A stretch of DNA of 16,925 nt. Origin: CAZSVE01 sp964610175 (lineage in GTDB: Bacteria > Pseudomonadota > Gammaproteobacteria > HK1). The stretch lies in assembly GCA_964610175.1 (NCBI GenBank), contig CAZSVE010000068.1, positions 1 to 16,925 on the forward strand, written 5' to 3'. The notes beneath the pieces were generated by a model, which worked only from the letters and a program-made list of their open reading frames with translations, was not told where the DNA came from and searched no databases. Positions 1 through 7,438 of the stretch are shown piece after piece; the stretch's first letter is position 1, and the number at the start of each line of letters is the position of its first letter. Both the position numbers and the translations under genes were made by a program.

Positions 1-281
1 TTTACGTTGGATTCACGTCCAACCTTCAGGCTCATGTGTCTTTGGATAAGGCTGTAAATTCCATACCAGTGCCTCGATGCAGTAAACTTACCGATTCGAT
101 TCAGACATAAAATTTCGCTCTGGAAAGAATCAGCACTGGAAAGAATCACCAGCGAAGCTTCGCTTCGAGCCGATGAAGCGTGATTGATTCGGCATTAAGG
201 TAAAGCCAAATTATTGTTTTGTAGAATTCGACTCATTTGCGAAGATGAGCGGGAAATAAGCAAATTATCGGAAACGACACA
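1..281. other. Region upstream of gltD, no gene recognised
   Basis: I see no convincing coding sequence here and no 3' end of gltB, which often lies directly upstream of gltD. There is a 13-bp direct repeat, CTGGAAAGAATCA, at 120-132 and 136-148 (period 16). A dispersed palindromic element follows at 151-197. The stretch 182-281 is AT-richer and probably holds the gltD promoter, but I cannot place -35 and -10 boxes with confidence. The window may begin inside a longer intergenic region. Confidence 0.5.
151..197 (+). repeat. Dispersed palindromic element, copy A
   Basis: The element opens with a perfect 14-bp palindrome, AGCGAAGCTTCGCT, and continues through CGATGAAGCGTGATT to CGGCATTA. A second copy with the same order of blocks lies at 16156-16198 in the same orientation. 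It differs by a few transitions in the palindrome part and lacks one of the two GATT units. A shorter copy of the core lies inverted at 8839-8858. Position in intergenic DNA and tolerance of arm changes suggest a small hairpin repeat (REP or MITE-like). The family is not identified. Confidence 0.6.
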
Positions 282-1712
282 ATGGGAAAACCAACAGGCT
301 TCATGGAAATCAAGCGTCAGGATCGATCCTATGGACCGGTCGTTGATCGCATACGTCATTACGGGGAATTCGTGGTCCCGCTGCCGGAGGAAGCGGTGCG
401 GAAACAGGGGGCGCGCTGCATGGATTGCGGTATTCCCTATTGCCACGGAGGCTGCCCCGTGAACAACATCATCCCGGAGTGGAACGATCTCGTCTACCGA
501 GACCGTTGGCGCGACGCCGTGGAGGTACTGCATACCACCAATAATTTCCCCGAATTCACCGGTCGGGTCTGTCCCGCGCCTTGCGAGGCATCCTGCACGC
601 TCAATCTCACCCATGAGGCCGTAACCATCAAGACCATCGAATGCGCCATCATCGACAAGGCCTGGCAGGCAGGCTGGATCACCCCGGAGGTCCCATTGGT
701 CCGCACCGGCAAGCGGGTGGCCATCGTCGGTTCCGGCCCTGCGGGCCTGGCCTCGGCCCAGCAACTCGCCCGTGCCGGTCACGAGGTCGTGGTCTACGAA
801 AAGCGTGCTCGCGTCGGCGGATTGCTCCGTTATGGGATCCCCGACTTCAAATTGGAAAAACATCTCATCGACCGGCGCATGGCCCAAATGCAGGCGGAAG
901 GGGTCGATTTCCGCACCAACAGTCACATCGGCGGAGTAGGGGGGATACCGGCCCGGGAACTGCTGCGAGACTATGATGCACTGGTGCTTGCCGGTGGTTC
1001 CGAGCAGCCGCGGGATCTTGCCATCCCGGGTCGGGAACTCGACGGTATTCACCTGGCCATGGATTTCCTTGCGCAACAAAACGACCGGGTGGCGGGGATC
1101 GATCCGGAGGAGGAGGGTGCCCGGGAATTGACGGCCAGGGACAAGCACGTGGTAGTGATTGGCGGTGGGGACACCGGCTCCGACTGCGTGGGCACCTCGA
1201 TACGCCAGGGGGCCCGTTCCGTGCTCCAGATCGAGATCATGCCCAAGCCCCCGGAGCAGGAAGACAAATTGCTTACCTGGCCCGATTGGCCCCTGAAACT
1301 GCGTACCTCCAGCTCCCAGGAAGAAGGCTGCAAGCGGGACTGGGCCGTGGCGAGTCGCTCCTTCACCGGCAAAGACGGGAAGGTTACTGGCATCGACTTG
1401 ATTCGTGTCGAGTGGAAACAGCAGGACGGACGGCAGATCATGCAGGAGATCCCCGGCAGCGAGTTCTCCGTGGAAGCCGATCTGGTGTTGCTCGCCATGG
1501 GTTTCATGCATCCTACCCAGGGCGGTCTACTCGAGGAGCTCGGGGTCGCCCTGGATGATCGCGGCAATGTAGCGGCGGCGGACGGATATCGAACCTCCGT
1601 CGATAAGGTCTTTACCGCTGGCGACATGCACCGGGGGCAATCCCTGGTAGTCTGGGCCATCCGGGAAGGCCGCCAATGCGCGAGTGCGGTGGATGAATAT
1701 TGCAGTAGATGA
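282..1712 (+). CDS. gltD: Glutamate synthase small subunit, GltD family
   Basis: 476 residues, normal for the beta subunit of NADPH-dependent glutamate synthase, which takes electrons from NADPH through FAD and iron-sulfur clusters for the large subunit. The N-terminus has the cysteine clusters of this family (C46, C49, C54, C58, then C97, C101, C105). A first dinucleotide fold with GSGPAG is near 150-155 and a second, with GGGDTG, near 294-299. The C-terminus (TAGDMHRGQSLVVWAIREGR) is typical of the FAD-binding end. The start MGKPTGFME matches the usual GltD start; a GGAAACG stretch lies just upstream. No gltB is visible within the 281 bp upstream, so here gltD looks separate from its usual partner. 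Related oxidoreductase subunits share this fold, but length and N-terminus favour true GltD. Confidence 0.94.
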   Translation: MGKPTGFMEIKRQDRSYGPVVDRIRHYGEFVVPLPEEAVRKQGARCMDCGIPYCHGGCPVNNIIPEWNDLVYRDRWRDAVEVLHTTNNFPEFTGRVCPAPCEASCTLNLTHEAVTIKTIECAIIDKAWQAGWITPEVPLVRTGKRVAIVGSGPAGLASAQQLARAGHEVVVYEKRARVGGLLRYGIPDFKLEKHLIDRRMAQMQAEGVDFRTNSHIGGVGGIPARELLRDYDALVLAGGSEQPRDLAIPGRELDGIHLAMDFLAQQNDRVAGIDPEEEGARELTARDKHVVVIGGGDTGSDCVGTSIRQGARSVLQIEIMPKPPEQEDKLLTWPDWPLKLRTSSSQEEGCKRDWAVASRSFTGKDGKVTGIDLIRVEWKQQDGRQIMQEIPGSEFSVEADLVLLAMGFMHPTQGGLLEELGVALDDRGNVAAADGYRTSVDKVFTAGDMHRGQSLVVWAIREGRQCASAVDEYCSR

Positions 1713-1950
1713 ATATTTGCGCTGACGAAGATTCGGGATCAAGTTCGAAGCGGTATTCTTCTTGGCGACATTGCCCTCCGTGGTGGTTCGATCACTTGGC
1801 ATCCAAAAAGCCAAGATGCCTTGAATAATACCTCGGATTCGCAGCATTTTATTTCTACGAGGTTAGCTTCGCTAACAGTCGAGCTGCAATCGATTTTCGG
1901 CTCATCCCTTACTCCGATCGCCAATTCTTACCGGAACAAAAAGAGTCGCG
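1713..1950. other. Intergenic region after gltD
   Basis: No gene is supported. A 10-bp direct repeat, GATGAATATT, straddles the gltD stop (1692-1701 and 1708-1717). An inverted repeat CTTGGC / GCCAAG lies at 1795-1800 and 1810-1815, and a GTTAGC-TTC-GCTAAC hairpin at 1862-1876. Short open frames on the minus strand across this stretch have no recognisable product and no ribosome binding site. Confidence 0.45.
1862..1876 (-). repeat. GAA-loop hairpin, copy D of the dispersed family
   Basis: A perfect 6-bp stem, GTTAGC / GCTAAC, around TTC (GAA on the minus strand). Read on the minus strand, TAGCGAAGCT followed by CTCG matches the core of the copies at 8839-8858 and 16156-16198, but the right arm is changed in a way that keeps full pairing with the left arm. 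Confidence 0.4.
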
Positions 1951-2121
1951 CGGGGGGTGAGGCAAAGGCCCCCAGCCCATCACTATAGGCCGTGCTCATC
2001 TTCTCGCCGATGCTGGGTACGGCGCTTTTTTTGCCTGCAAGACCGCAGCAAAAAAACGAGGAACCGACGGAATAGTAATATGAGGTCCTTGCAAAGGACC
2101 AAAAACAGAGGGAGAAAGATC
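1951..2121 (+). promoter_or_regulatory. Structured leader of moaB, candidate attenuator or riboswitch
   Basis: The 170 bases before the moaB ATG are packed with inverted repeats. GGGGG (1953-1957) can pair with CCCCC (1969-1973). CCCAGC..ATC (1971-1981) can pair with GAT-GCTGGG (2009-2017). GCCGT (1989-1993) can pair with ACGGC (2019-2023), with an inner CATC/GATG, and is followed by T7. The T7 (2026-2032) and CTGC can in turn pair with GCAG and A7 (2045-2056). GGTCCTT (2084-2090) pairs with AAGGACC (2094-2100). Several of these exclude each other. Leaders of molybdenum cofactor genes are sometimes Moco riboswitches; I could not match that consensus by eye, so the class is open. Confidence 0.45.
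1989..2032 (+). terminator. Possible intrinsic terminator inside the moaB leader
   Basis: The hairpin has an outer stem GCCGT / ACGGC (1989-1993 with 2019-2023) and an inner CATC / GATG (1997-2000 with 2009-2012). It is followed by GC and then seven T (2026-2032). It could end transcription arriving from upstream, or act conditionally before moaB, because the GATGCTGGG segment and the T7 run each have another partner nearby. Confidence 0.45.
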
Positions 2122-2691
2122 ATGACCCACCACGACGCCCACGGTCCCAAGGACCGGTACTTCGTGCCTTTATCGATCGCAGTGTTGACGGTGTCGGATT
2201 CCCGCACCGAGGAGACGGATAGTTCGGGAAGGATTCTCGTGGATCGCCTCACCAACAGGGGACACCGCCTCGCGGAGAAGCACATCGTTCCGGACGATAT
2301 CTATCGCATTCGGGCCATGGTGTCTCGATGGATCGCCGACCCCGAGGTACAGGTGATTATTACCACCGGGGGTACCGGCCTGACCTCGCGCGATGGGACG
2401 CCGGAAGCGATCACGCCACTGCTGGATAAGGAGATCGAGGGTTTCGGAGAGATGTTTCGGGCCGTTTCTTTCGACGAGATCGGTACCGCTACCTTGCAGT
2501 CCCGCGCATTGGCCGGGCTTGCCAACGGGACCTATATTTTTTGTCTTCCGGGATCATCCGGTGCCTGCAAAACGGGTTGGGACAGGTTGATCGAGGCACA
2601 GTTGGATTACCGAACGCGGCCCTGTAACTTGGTGGAGCTGATGCCGCAATTGTTGGAGGCCTGGCGAAACTTGTGCTCGAACCGAGCATAA
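2122..2691 (+). CDS. moaB: Molybdenum cofactor biosynthesis protein MoaB
   Basis: 189 residues of the MoaB/Mog fold, which in related enzymes adenylylates molybdopterin before metal insertion. Visible family motifs are IAVLTVSDSR near the N-terminus, the DSSG segment, ITTGGTGLTSRDGTPEA, and the GFGEMFR..SFDEIGTATLQSRA block. LPGSSGACKTGWD and the ending LDYRTRPCN follow. The order and spacing match E. coli MoaB. The open frame runs back to 1957, but that extension is basic, lacks family similarity and overlaps the structured leader. The ATG at 2122 has a GGGAG ribosome binding site at 2110-2114 and gives the normal length. It is convergent with msrA. A GGTCC-CAA-GGACC hairpin lies just inside the coding region (2143-2155). 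Confidence 0.92.
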   Translation: MTHHDAHGPKDRYFVPLSIAVLTVSDSRTEETDSSGRILVDRLTNRGHRLAEKHIVPDDIYRIRAMVSRWIADPEVQVIITTGGTGLTSRDGTPEAITPLLDKEIEGFGEMFRAVSFDEIGTATLQSRALAGLANGTYIFCLPGSSGACKTGWDRLIEAQLDYRTRPCNLVELMPQLLEAWRNLCSNRA

Positions 2692-2759
2692 CATGATTGA
2701 GTATTGGTAAAGGGAAATTGCTGCCTTTGGGATGGGCGCGTGACATCCACCCAGTGTCG

Positions 2760-3422
2760 CTAGCCTTTCTTGTAAGCGATTCCCGTGCCGCCAAGACCAC
2801 AATAACCATTGGGGTTTTTCGCTAAATACTGTTGATGATAGTCTTCCGCGTAGTAAAACTCGGGGGCCTGGATAATCTCCGTTGTGGTTGTGGCAAGACC
2901 CACCGCGGATAGGGCCTGTTGGTAGATGTTGCGTGACGCCAACGCCAACACCGATTGTTTGTCGTCGTACACGCAGATTTGGGAACGATATTGGGTGCCG
3001 ATGTCATTTCCCTGGCGCATGCCTTGCGTGGGATCGTGACTCTCCCAGAATATTCGCAACAATTCTTCGTAACCAACCACACCAGGATCGAACAGTATCC
3101 GAACGACTTCGTTGTGTCCGGTCATGCCGGTGCAAACTTCTTCGTAGGTTGGATTCGGTGTGAAGCCGCCTGCATATCCGACTGCCGTGGTGAATACGCC
3201 ATCTACCTGCCAAAATTTACGCTCAGCCCCCCAAAAACACCCCAGGCCGAACATGGCCATTTGCATTGCCTCCGGGAATGGTGGCGTCAAGGGAGTTTGG
3301 TTTACGAAGTGCCTTTGGTGGCGAACGGGCATCTTTGCGCTGCGGCTAGGTAATGCCTCTCGTGGAGTGGGGAGTTTTTGCTTTCTATTGGATAAAAACA
3401 TGGATTTCACTGTGTTTTCCAT
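2760..3422 (-). CDS. msrA: Peptide methionine sulfoxide reductase MsrA
   Basis: 220 residues, close to the long E. coli-type MsrA that reduces methionine-S-sulfoxide in proteins. The catalytic motif GCFWGAE is at 61-67 (nucleophile C62). It is followed by GYAGG, the YEEVCTGMTGHNEVV block and the HDPTQGMRQGNDIGTQYRS block. A C-terminal YCGLGG at 207-212 provides a likely resolving cysteine (C208). The N-terminal LPSRSAKMPV stretch resembles the E. coli N-terminal extension. The ATG at 3422 is used; a second ATG at 3401 is possible, and neither has a strong ribosome binding site. It is the last gene of a minus-strand series and follows ubiD after a 255-bp gap, so it may have its own promoter. 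No msrB is seen. Confidence 0.93.
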   Translation of the reverse strand: MENTVKSMFLSNRKQKLPTPREALPSRSAKMPVRHQRHFVNQTPLTPPFPEAMQMAMFGLGCFWGAERKFWQVDGVFTTAVGYAGGFTPNPTYEEVCTGMTGHNEVVRILFDPGVVGYEELLRIFWESHDPTQGMRQGNDIGTQYRSQICVYDDKQSVLALASRNIYQQALSAVGLATTTTEIIQAPEFYYAEDYHQQYLAKNPNGYCGLGGTGIAYKKG

Positions 3423-3677
3423 TATCTCGGAAGGGTGCGGGATGCGCTTCCTAATTCAATCTTCGAATATCAGAAATCATTGATCGTTACAGGCCCCGTG
3501 GATCCTGTGGGCGAGAGATCCCAAGAGTGCGAACAGTGGGCAACCCGAGGGTTCCCACGGGCTGTCCACACGTCCCGTAAATGCTCTACTTTCCGAAGAA
3601 TCCAAAGGGATAAAAGGGATACTGCTGCCCTTGGGGTGAACAAGGGGTTGAGGCAAGGGGCTGGCACGAGACCTCGC
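3423..3677. other. Gap between ubiD and msrA with an imperfect hairpin
   Basis: No gene is supported. GTGGG-c-AACCC (3536-3546) can pair with GGGTT-CCCAC (3549-3558), a 10-bp stem with one bulged base. No T-run follows on the minus strand, so it is not a classical terminator. The stretch 3600-3665 is rich in short AAGGG/AAGGGG repeats. The msrA promoter is probably here but cannot be placed. Confidence 0.4.
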
Positions 3678-5144
3678 TTAGATAATATTCAGGTCTGCCC
3701 AAATCGCATCGACGCGGCTCTTTACCTCCTGGCGCATGGTAATGGGGCGACCCCAGGTACGGCTGGTTTCTCCCGGCCATTTATTTGTGGCGTCGAATCC
3801 GATCTTCGATCCGAGGCTGGATACCTTGGATGCAAAGTCCAAATAGTCGATAGGCGTATTGTCGATCATGATGGTATCGCGGGCCGGATCCATGCGTGTG
3901 GTCATGGCCCAAATCAGGTCCTTCCAATCCCGCACGTCGATATCATCGTCGGTCACGATGATGAACTTGGTGTACATGAACTGACGCAAAAAGGACCATA
4001 CCCCGAACATGACCCGTTTGGCGTGTCCAGGGTACTGTTTTTTCATGCTGACGGCTGCGAGCCGGTAGGAACATCCCTCCGGGGGAAGATAGAAATCCAC
4101 AATCTCGGGAAATTGTTTTTGCAGCAGCGGCACGAAGATCTCGTTGAGAGCAACACCGAGTATTGCAGGTTCATCCGGGGGGCGTCCGGTGTAGGTGCTG
4201 TGATAGATGGGATCGGCACGGTGCGTGATGCGCCGAATGGTGAATACGGGAAAGGTTTCCACTTCATTGTAGTAGCCGGTGTGGTCGCCGAATGGCCCCT
4301 CTCTCGCCTCGTCTTCCGGCTGGATATATCCTTCGAGCACGAATTCGGCCGAGGCCGGAACCTTCAGATCATGTGTAATACAGGTAGTAAGTTCCGTCTT
4401 GCCGCCTCGCAATAATCCGGCGAAGGCATATTCGGACAGACTATCCGGTATCGGGGTAACGGCGGAAAGGATCGTTGCGGGGTCGGCACCCAAGGCCACG
4501 GCAACCGGGAAAGGTTTCCCCGGATGCCTGCTGCGCCAATCCTGAAAATCCAAGGCACCGCCGCGATGAGCGAGCCAACGCATGATAACCCGGTTGCGAC
4601 CAATGACCTGCTGGCGGTAGATCCCGAGGTTCATGCGGGAAGTGGCAGGATTTCGGGTCGTGACCAGAGGCCACGTGATCAAGGGGCCGGCGTCTTCCGG
4701 CCAGCAGGTTTGGATGGGCAGGTTCGAAAGATCCACGTCCGAGTCTTCCATGACGACATCTTGACACGGCGCGTTCTTTATGGTCTTGGGCGCCATATCC
4801 AGTACCTTCCTGAAGATTGGCAGGTTTTTCCACGCATCCTTGAGACCCTTGGGGGGCTCCGGTTCCTTGAGATGGGATAATAATCTTCCGATTTCCCGTA
4901 ATGACTCCACTTTGTCGGCCCCCATGCCCATGGCGACCCGCTTTGGCGTACCGAAGAGATTGGCAAGTACCGGAACGCGGTGATCTTTGAGATTCTCGAA
5001 CAAAAGCGCGGGGCCACCCGCGCGCAAAGTTCGATCGCAGATCTCCGTAATTTCCAGATAGGGATCGATGGCAAGGGAAATACGCTTGAGTTCTCCCGAT
5101 TTTTCCAATTGCGCGATGAAGTCCCGAAGATCGTGGTACTGCAT
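3678..5144 (-). CDS. ubiD: 4-hydroxy-3-polyprenylbenzoate decarboxylase UbiD
   Basis: 488 residues, near the E. coli UbiD length. UbiD uses prenylated FMN to decarboxylate the polyprenyl hydroxybenzoate intermediate of ubiquinone synthesis. The family pattern is clear throughout: DPYLEITEICDR at 28-38, MGMGADK at 72-78, and a middle RQQVIGRNRVIMRWLAHRGGA stretch. GPFGDHTGYYNEVETFPVF starts at 283, where the family carries active-site residues, and is followed by STYTGRPPDEPA. The C-terminus has TTRMDPARD, IDNTPIDYLDFAS and GLGSKIGFDATNKWPGET-like blocks. The start has a CAGGGA ribosome binding site. It lies 70 bp downstream of the thioredoxin gene on the same strand. The prenyltransferase partner UbiX is not in the window. 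Confidence 0.95.
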   Translation of the reverse strand: MQYHDLRDFIAQLEKSGELKRISLAIDPYLEITEICDRTLRAGGPALLFENLKDHRVPVLANLFGTPKRVAMGMGADKVESLREIGRLLSHLKEPEPPKGLKDAWKNLPIFRKVLDMAPKTIKNAPCQDVVMEDSDVDLSNLPIQTCWPEDAGPLITWPLVTTRNPATSRMNLGIYRQQVIGRNRVIMRWLAHRGGALDFQDWRSRHPGKPFPVAVALGADPATILSAVTPIPDSLSEYAFAGLLRGGKTELTTCITHDLKVPASAEFVLEGYIQPEDEAREGPFGDHTGYYNEVETFPVFTIRRITHRADPIYHSTYTGRPPDEPAILGVALNEIFVPLLQKQFPEIVDFYLPPEGCSYRLAAVSMKKQYPGHAKRVMFGVWSFLRQFMYTKFIIVTDDDIDVRDWKDLIWAMTTRMDPARDTIMIDNTPIDYLDFASKVSSLGSKIGFDATNKWPGETSRTWGRPITMRQEVKSRVDAIWADLNII

Positions 5145-5214
5145 GAAAATTTTCCCTGGAAATTACATGATTCGGGTTCCGCGACGCTTCTGAGACTGCG
5201 TTTAGGGACTGGAT

Positions 5215-5592
5215 TCAGGCAGTCTTCTGTTTTTCCTCATGTTCGGCTATTTGCCTACGCACATCTTCCATATCGAGTTCCCTGACCTTTCCAATCATAT
5301 CATCGAGGGCTGCAGCAGACAGGGCGCCCGGTTGCATGAATAACGGAATTTTCTCGCGGTAGATCATGATGGTTGGAATGGAACGGATCTGAAAACGTTG
5401 TGCCAGTGTTATTTGTTCTTCGGTATTGATCTTTCCGAATACGATGCCTGGATGTTTTTCCGATGCCGCTTCGAAGATAGGCGCGAATGTTTTGCAAGGG
5501 CCACACCACGATGCCCAGAAGTCCAGGAATACGATGTCGTTATTTCCGATGGTTTGTTCGAAGTTTTCGTTGGTAAGTATAACAGCTGGCAT
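5215..5592 (-). CDS. Thioredoxin-family protein
   Basis: 125 residues with the classical redox site FWASWCGPCK (C30 and C33) and the cis-proline segment RSIPTIMIYRE (P73). These mark a soluble cytoplasmic thioredoxin rather than a membrane-bound form; no signal peptide is present. The last 25 residues are charged (EDVRRQIAEHEEKQKTA), probably helical, and go beyond the standard thioredoxin end. The ribosome binding site CAGGAGATATC directly before the ATG supports this start. It sits between ogt and ubiD on the same strand. Thioredoxin is the usual electron donor to MsrA, whose gene lies further along in the same direction, so a link is possible but not shown. It is not necessarily the main TrxA. 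Confidence 0.9.
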   Translation of the reverse strand: MPAVILTNENFEQTIGNNDIVFLDFWASWCGPCKTFAPIFEAASEKHPGIVFGKINTEEQITLAQRFQIRSIPTIMIYREKIPLFMQPGALSAAALDDMIGKVRELDMEDVRRQIAEHEEKQKTA

Positions 5593-5663
5593 GATATCTC
5601 CTGGAATTCTACGATTTGAGTGGAAGCGGGGAACTCATAATATATTATGAAATTTCGGCTTTT

Positions 5664-6233
5664 TTATGTTGCTTTCCTTATGGAACGGTCATGAAGGGTT
5701 TCATGTGTAAGTAGCCATTTCTTGATGGCGAGAGGCCTGCCCGTCCACGAACCCATGAATCCACCGGGACCGTGTGCGCTAATGACTCGATGACAGGGTA
5801 TAACGATGGGAATAGGATTTCTCCGACAGGCATTGCCCACTGCACGCGCGGAGGTACCCAGGCGTGATGCCAACACCCCGTAACTCATGGTTACTCCCGA
5901 GGGTATTGATTGCAGTGCTTGCCATACGCGCCGTTGAAATGGGGTGCCGCCGGGGGCGAGCGGAAGCTCGAAGTGCCATTCGGGATCTTCGAAGTAGCGA
6001 CCGAGTTGATCGATAACATCGGCTGTCACGGAATTGCCCGCATGCATATTTGCAACGACCTTCCTCGGTAGCTTGCCCGGATCCGATGCAGGCGAGGATT
6101 GCTTCCCCAGCCTGGAGGTTTCAAGGTCCATCTCGCGCTCTGGCGGTAATAATTCAATTTTGCAAAGAGAGTCCATCGAAACTTCGAGAACAAGCACCCC
6201 TACAGGACTTGGAATCGTGGCCGAATGCTTCAT
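5664..6233 (-). CDS. ogt: Methylated-DNA--protein-cysteine methyltransferase
   Basis: 189 residues. The C-terminal half is a complete O6-alkylguanine-DNA alkyltransferase domain, which removes alkyl groups from guanine by transferring them to its own cysteine. The block GTPFQRRVWQALQSIPSG (95-112) is followed by MSYGVLASRLGTSARAVGNA, including the DNA-contacting arginine region. The acceptor site is IPCHRVI with C147. The N-terminal part is shorter and less conserved, as usual. It is not an Ada fusion. Its ATG is only 8 bp after the rplS stop, which suggests readthrough transcription from the ribosomal operon. No strong ribosome binding site is visible, so translational coupling is likely. 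Ogt is the best symbol; an unspecific MGMT label is the alternative. Confidence 0.92.
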   Translation of the reverse strand: MKHSATIPSPVGVLVLEVSMDSLCKIELLPPEREMDLETSRLGKQSSPASDPGKLPRKVVANMHAGNSVTADVIDQLGRYFEDPEWHFELPLAPGGTPFQRRVWQALQSIPSGVTMSYGVLASRLGTSARAVGNACRRNPIPIVIPCHRVISAHGPGGFMGSWTGRPLAIKKWLLTHETLHDRSIRKAT

Positions 6234-6241
6234 TTATGCAT

Positions 6242-6637
6242 TCAAGTTTGCACATTAGCGGCAACTTTTTGCTTTTGTTTTCGCTTGGAGGGCTCGAGTT
6301 TTTCTTTTATCTTCGCCGCGTTCCCTGTACGGCTGCGTAGATAATAGAGCTTGGCTCGGCGTACATCGCCGCGGCGCTTTATGGTGATGTCATTGATGGT
6401 GGGGCTGTAGGTCTGAAATACACGCTCGACACCCTCTCCATGTGAGATTTTGCGGACCGTAAAGGAGGAATTAAGACCGCGGTTCCGCTTTGCAATGACG
6501 ATACCTTCGAAGGCTTGGAGGCGTTCTCGGGCTCCTTCCTTTACTTTTACTTTGACGACCACGGTGTCACCCGATTTGAATTGGGGTATGCTTCGGGTCA
6601 TCTGCTCCGATTCGATTTGTTCAATAATATTCTTCAT
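6242..6637 (-). CDS. rplS: 50S ribosomal protein L19
   Basis: 131 residues. The start MKNIIEQIESEQM followed by PQFKSGDTVVVKVKVKEG is characteristic of L19, which sits at the 30S-50S interface. Later blocks ERLQAFEGIVIAKRNRGLNS, TVRKISHGEGVERVFQ and RRAKLYYLRSRTGNAAKIKEK complete the family pattern. The frame is open 31 codons upstream, but that part overlaps trmD and has no family similarity. The ATG at 6637 has a GAAGG ribosome binding site and starts 22 bp after the trmD stop. The basic, lysine-rich tail is longer than in E. coli. Confidence 0.96.
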   Translation of the reverse strand: MKNIIEQIESEQMTRSIPQFKSGDTVVVKVKVKEGARERLQAFEGIVIAKRNRGLNSSFTVRKISHGEGVERVFQTYSPTINDITIKRRGDVRRAKLYYLRSRTGNAAKIKEKLEPSKRKQKQKVAANVQT

Positions 6638-6659
6638 GATATTACCTTCACGAGGTCCT

Positions 6660-7424
6660 TTATCTTGGGGAAAGATTCGATTTCCCATCGTATTCCGCGA
6701 TAAATTCCTGCAACAATGCCTGTTGTTCACCTGTCAAGTGAAAAGAATCGAATAAATCGGGACGTTTCAACCAAGTTTGTCCCAGGGCATGCTTGCATCG
6801 CCAAAGTGCGATCTCTTTATGGTTGCCACTTATCAGCACGTCCGGCACGCGATGACCATCGACTATCTCTGGGCGTGTATAGTGAGGGTAATCCAGCAGG
6901 CCATTTGCAAATGAATCGCCGCCAGCCGAGTGCTCGTGTCCGAGAGCCCCGGGCAACCATCGCGTCAAGGCATCAAGGACAACCATTGCTGCTGTCTCTC
7001 CCCCACTTAGGACATAATCTCCCACGGACCATTCCTCATCGATCTCCATGGTAATCAAGCGTTCGTCTACACCTTCGTAACGCCCACAGACCAGGATTAG
7101 CCGCCTGCGCGCTGCAAGCTTCTGCACACCCGCTTGATCCAAACTCCGTCCCTGCGGAGTAAGATAGATGACGCTGACGGGATCACCAATGGTCTTGCGC
7201 GCGGATTGGATGGCAGACATCAGAGGCTCGACCCGCATCACCATTCCGGGACCACCACCATAGGGCCTGTCGTCTACATTCCGACGGTGATCATCGGTGA
7301 AGTCTCGCGGGTTCCACCGATCGAGCCGAAATATCCCACTCTCCAACGCCCGCCTGGTAATGCCGTATCGTGTAATGGCATCGAACATTTCCGGGAAGAT
7401 GCTAACGACGCCGACGTGTAGCAT
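6660..7424 (-). CDS. trmD: tRNA (guanine-37-N1)-methyltransferase
   Basis: 254 residues from the ATG at 7424, which begins MLHVGVVSIFPEMFDAI, the standard TrmD start. TrmD methylates G37 next to the anticodon using S-adenosylmethionine and prevents frameshifting. The knotted SPOUT domain motifs are present: DRPYGGGPGMVMRVEP, LTPQGRSLDQ, VCGRYEGVDERL, and WSVGDYVLSGGE in the cofactor loop. The C-terminal domain contains the LDYPHYTRP and VPDVLISGNHKEIALWR blocks. An upstream in-frame ATG at 7457 would overlap rimM and add unlike sequence. The gene begins 14 bp after the rimM stop, so the two are co-transcribed. Confidence 0.96.
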   Translation of the reverse strand: MLHVGVVSIFPEMFDAITRYGITRRALESGIFRLDRWNPRDFTDDHRRNVDDRPYGGGPGMVMRVEPLMSAIQSARKTIGDPVSVIYLTPQGRSLDQAGVQKLAARRRLILVCGRYEGVDERLITMEIDEEWSVGDYVLSGGETAAMVVLDALTRWLPGALGHEHSAGGDSFANGLLDYPHYTRPEIVDGHRVPDVLISGNHKEIALWRCKHALGQTWLKRPDLFDSFHLTGEQQALLQEFIAEYDGKSNLSPR

Positions 7425-7438
7425 AACTTCGTCCCGGC

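Noticed and set aside
195..1511. 438-codon open frame on the minus strand opposite gltD
   Set aside because: It lies wholly within gltD, whose product is clearly recognised. The antisense translation shows no family, and long antisense frames are common over genes of this base composition.
1957..2121. N-terminal extension of moaB by 55 codons
   Set aside because: It has basic, low-similarity sequence, no ribosome binding site, and lies over a series of hairpins. The ATG at 2122 has a good site and gives family length.
3470..3667. Small minus-strand ORFs between ubiD and msrA, one ending in a Pro/Tyr/Phe-rich tail (QQYPFYPFGFFGK)
   Set aside because: The tail looks distinctive, but the frames overlap ubiD, have no start signals and match no family I know.
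3435..4415. 326-codon plus-strand frame opposite ubiD
   Set aside because: It is antisense to the C-terminal third of ubiD. The translation has no recognisable domain and the ubiD frame is fully conserved.
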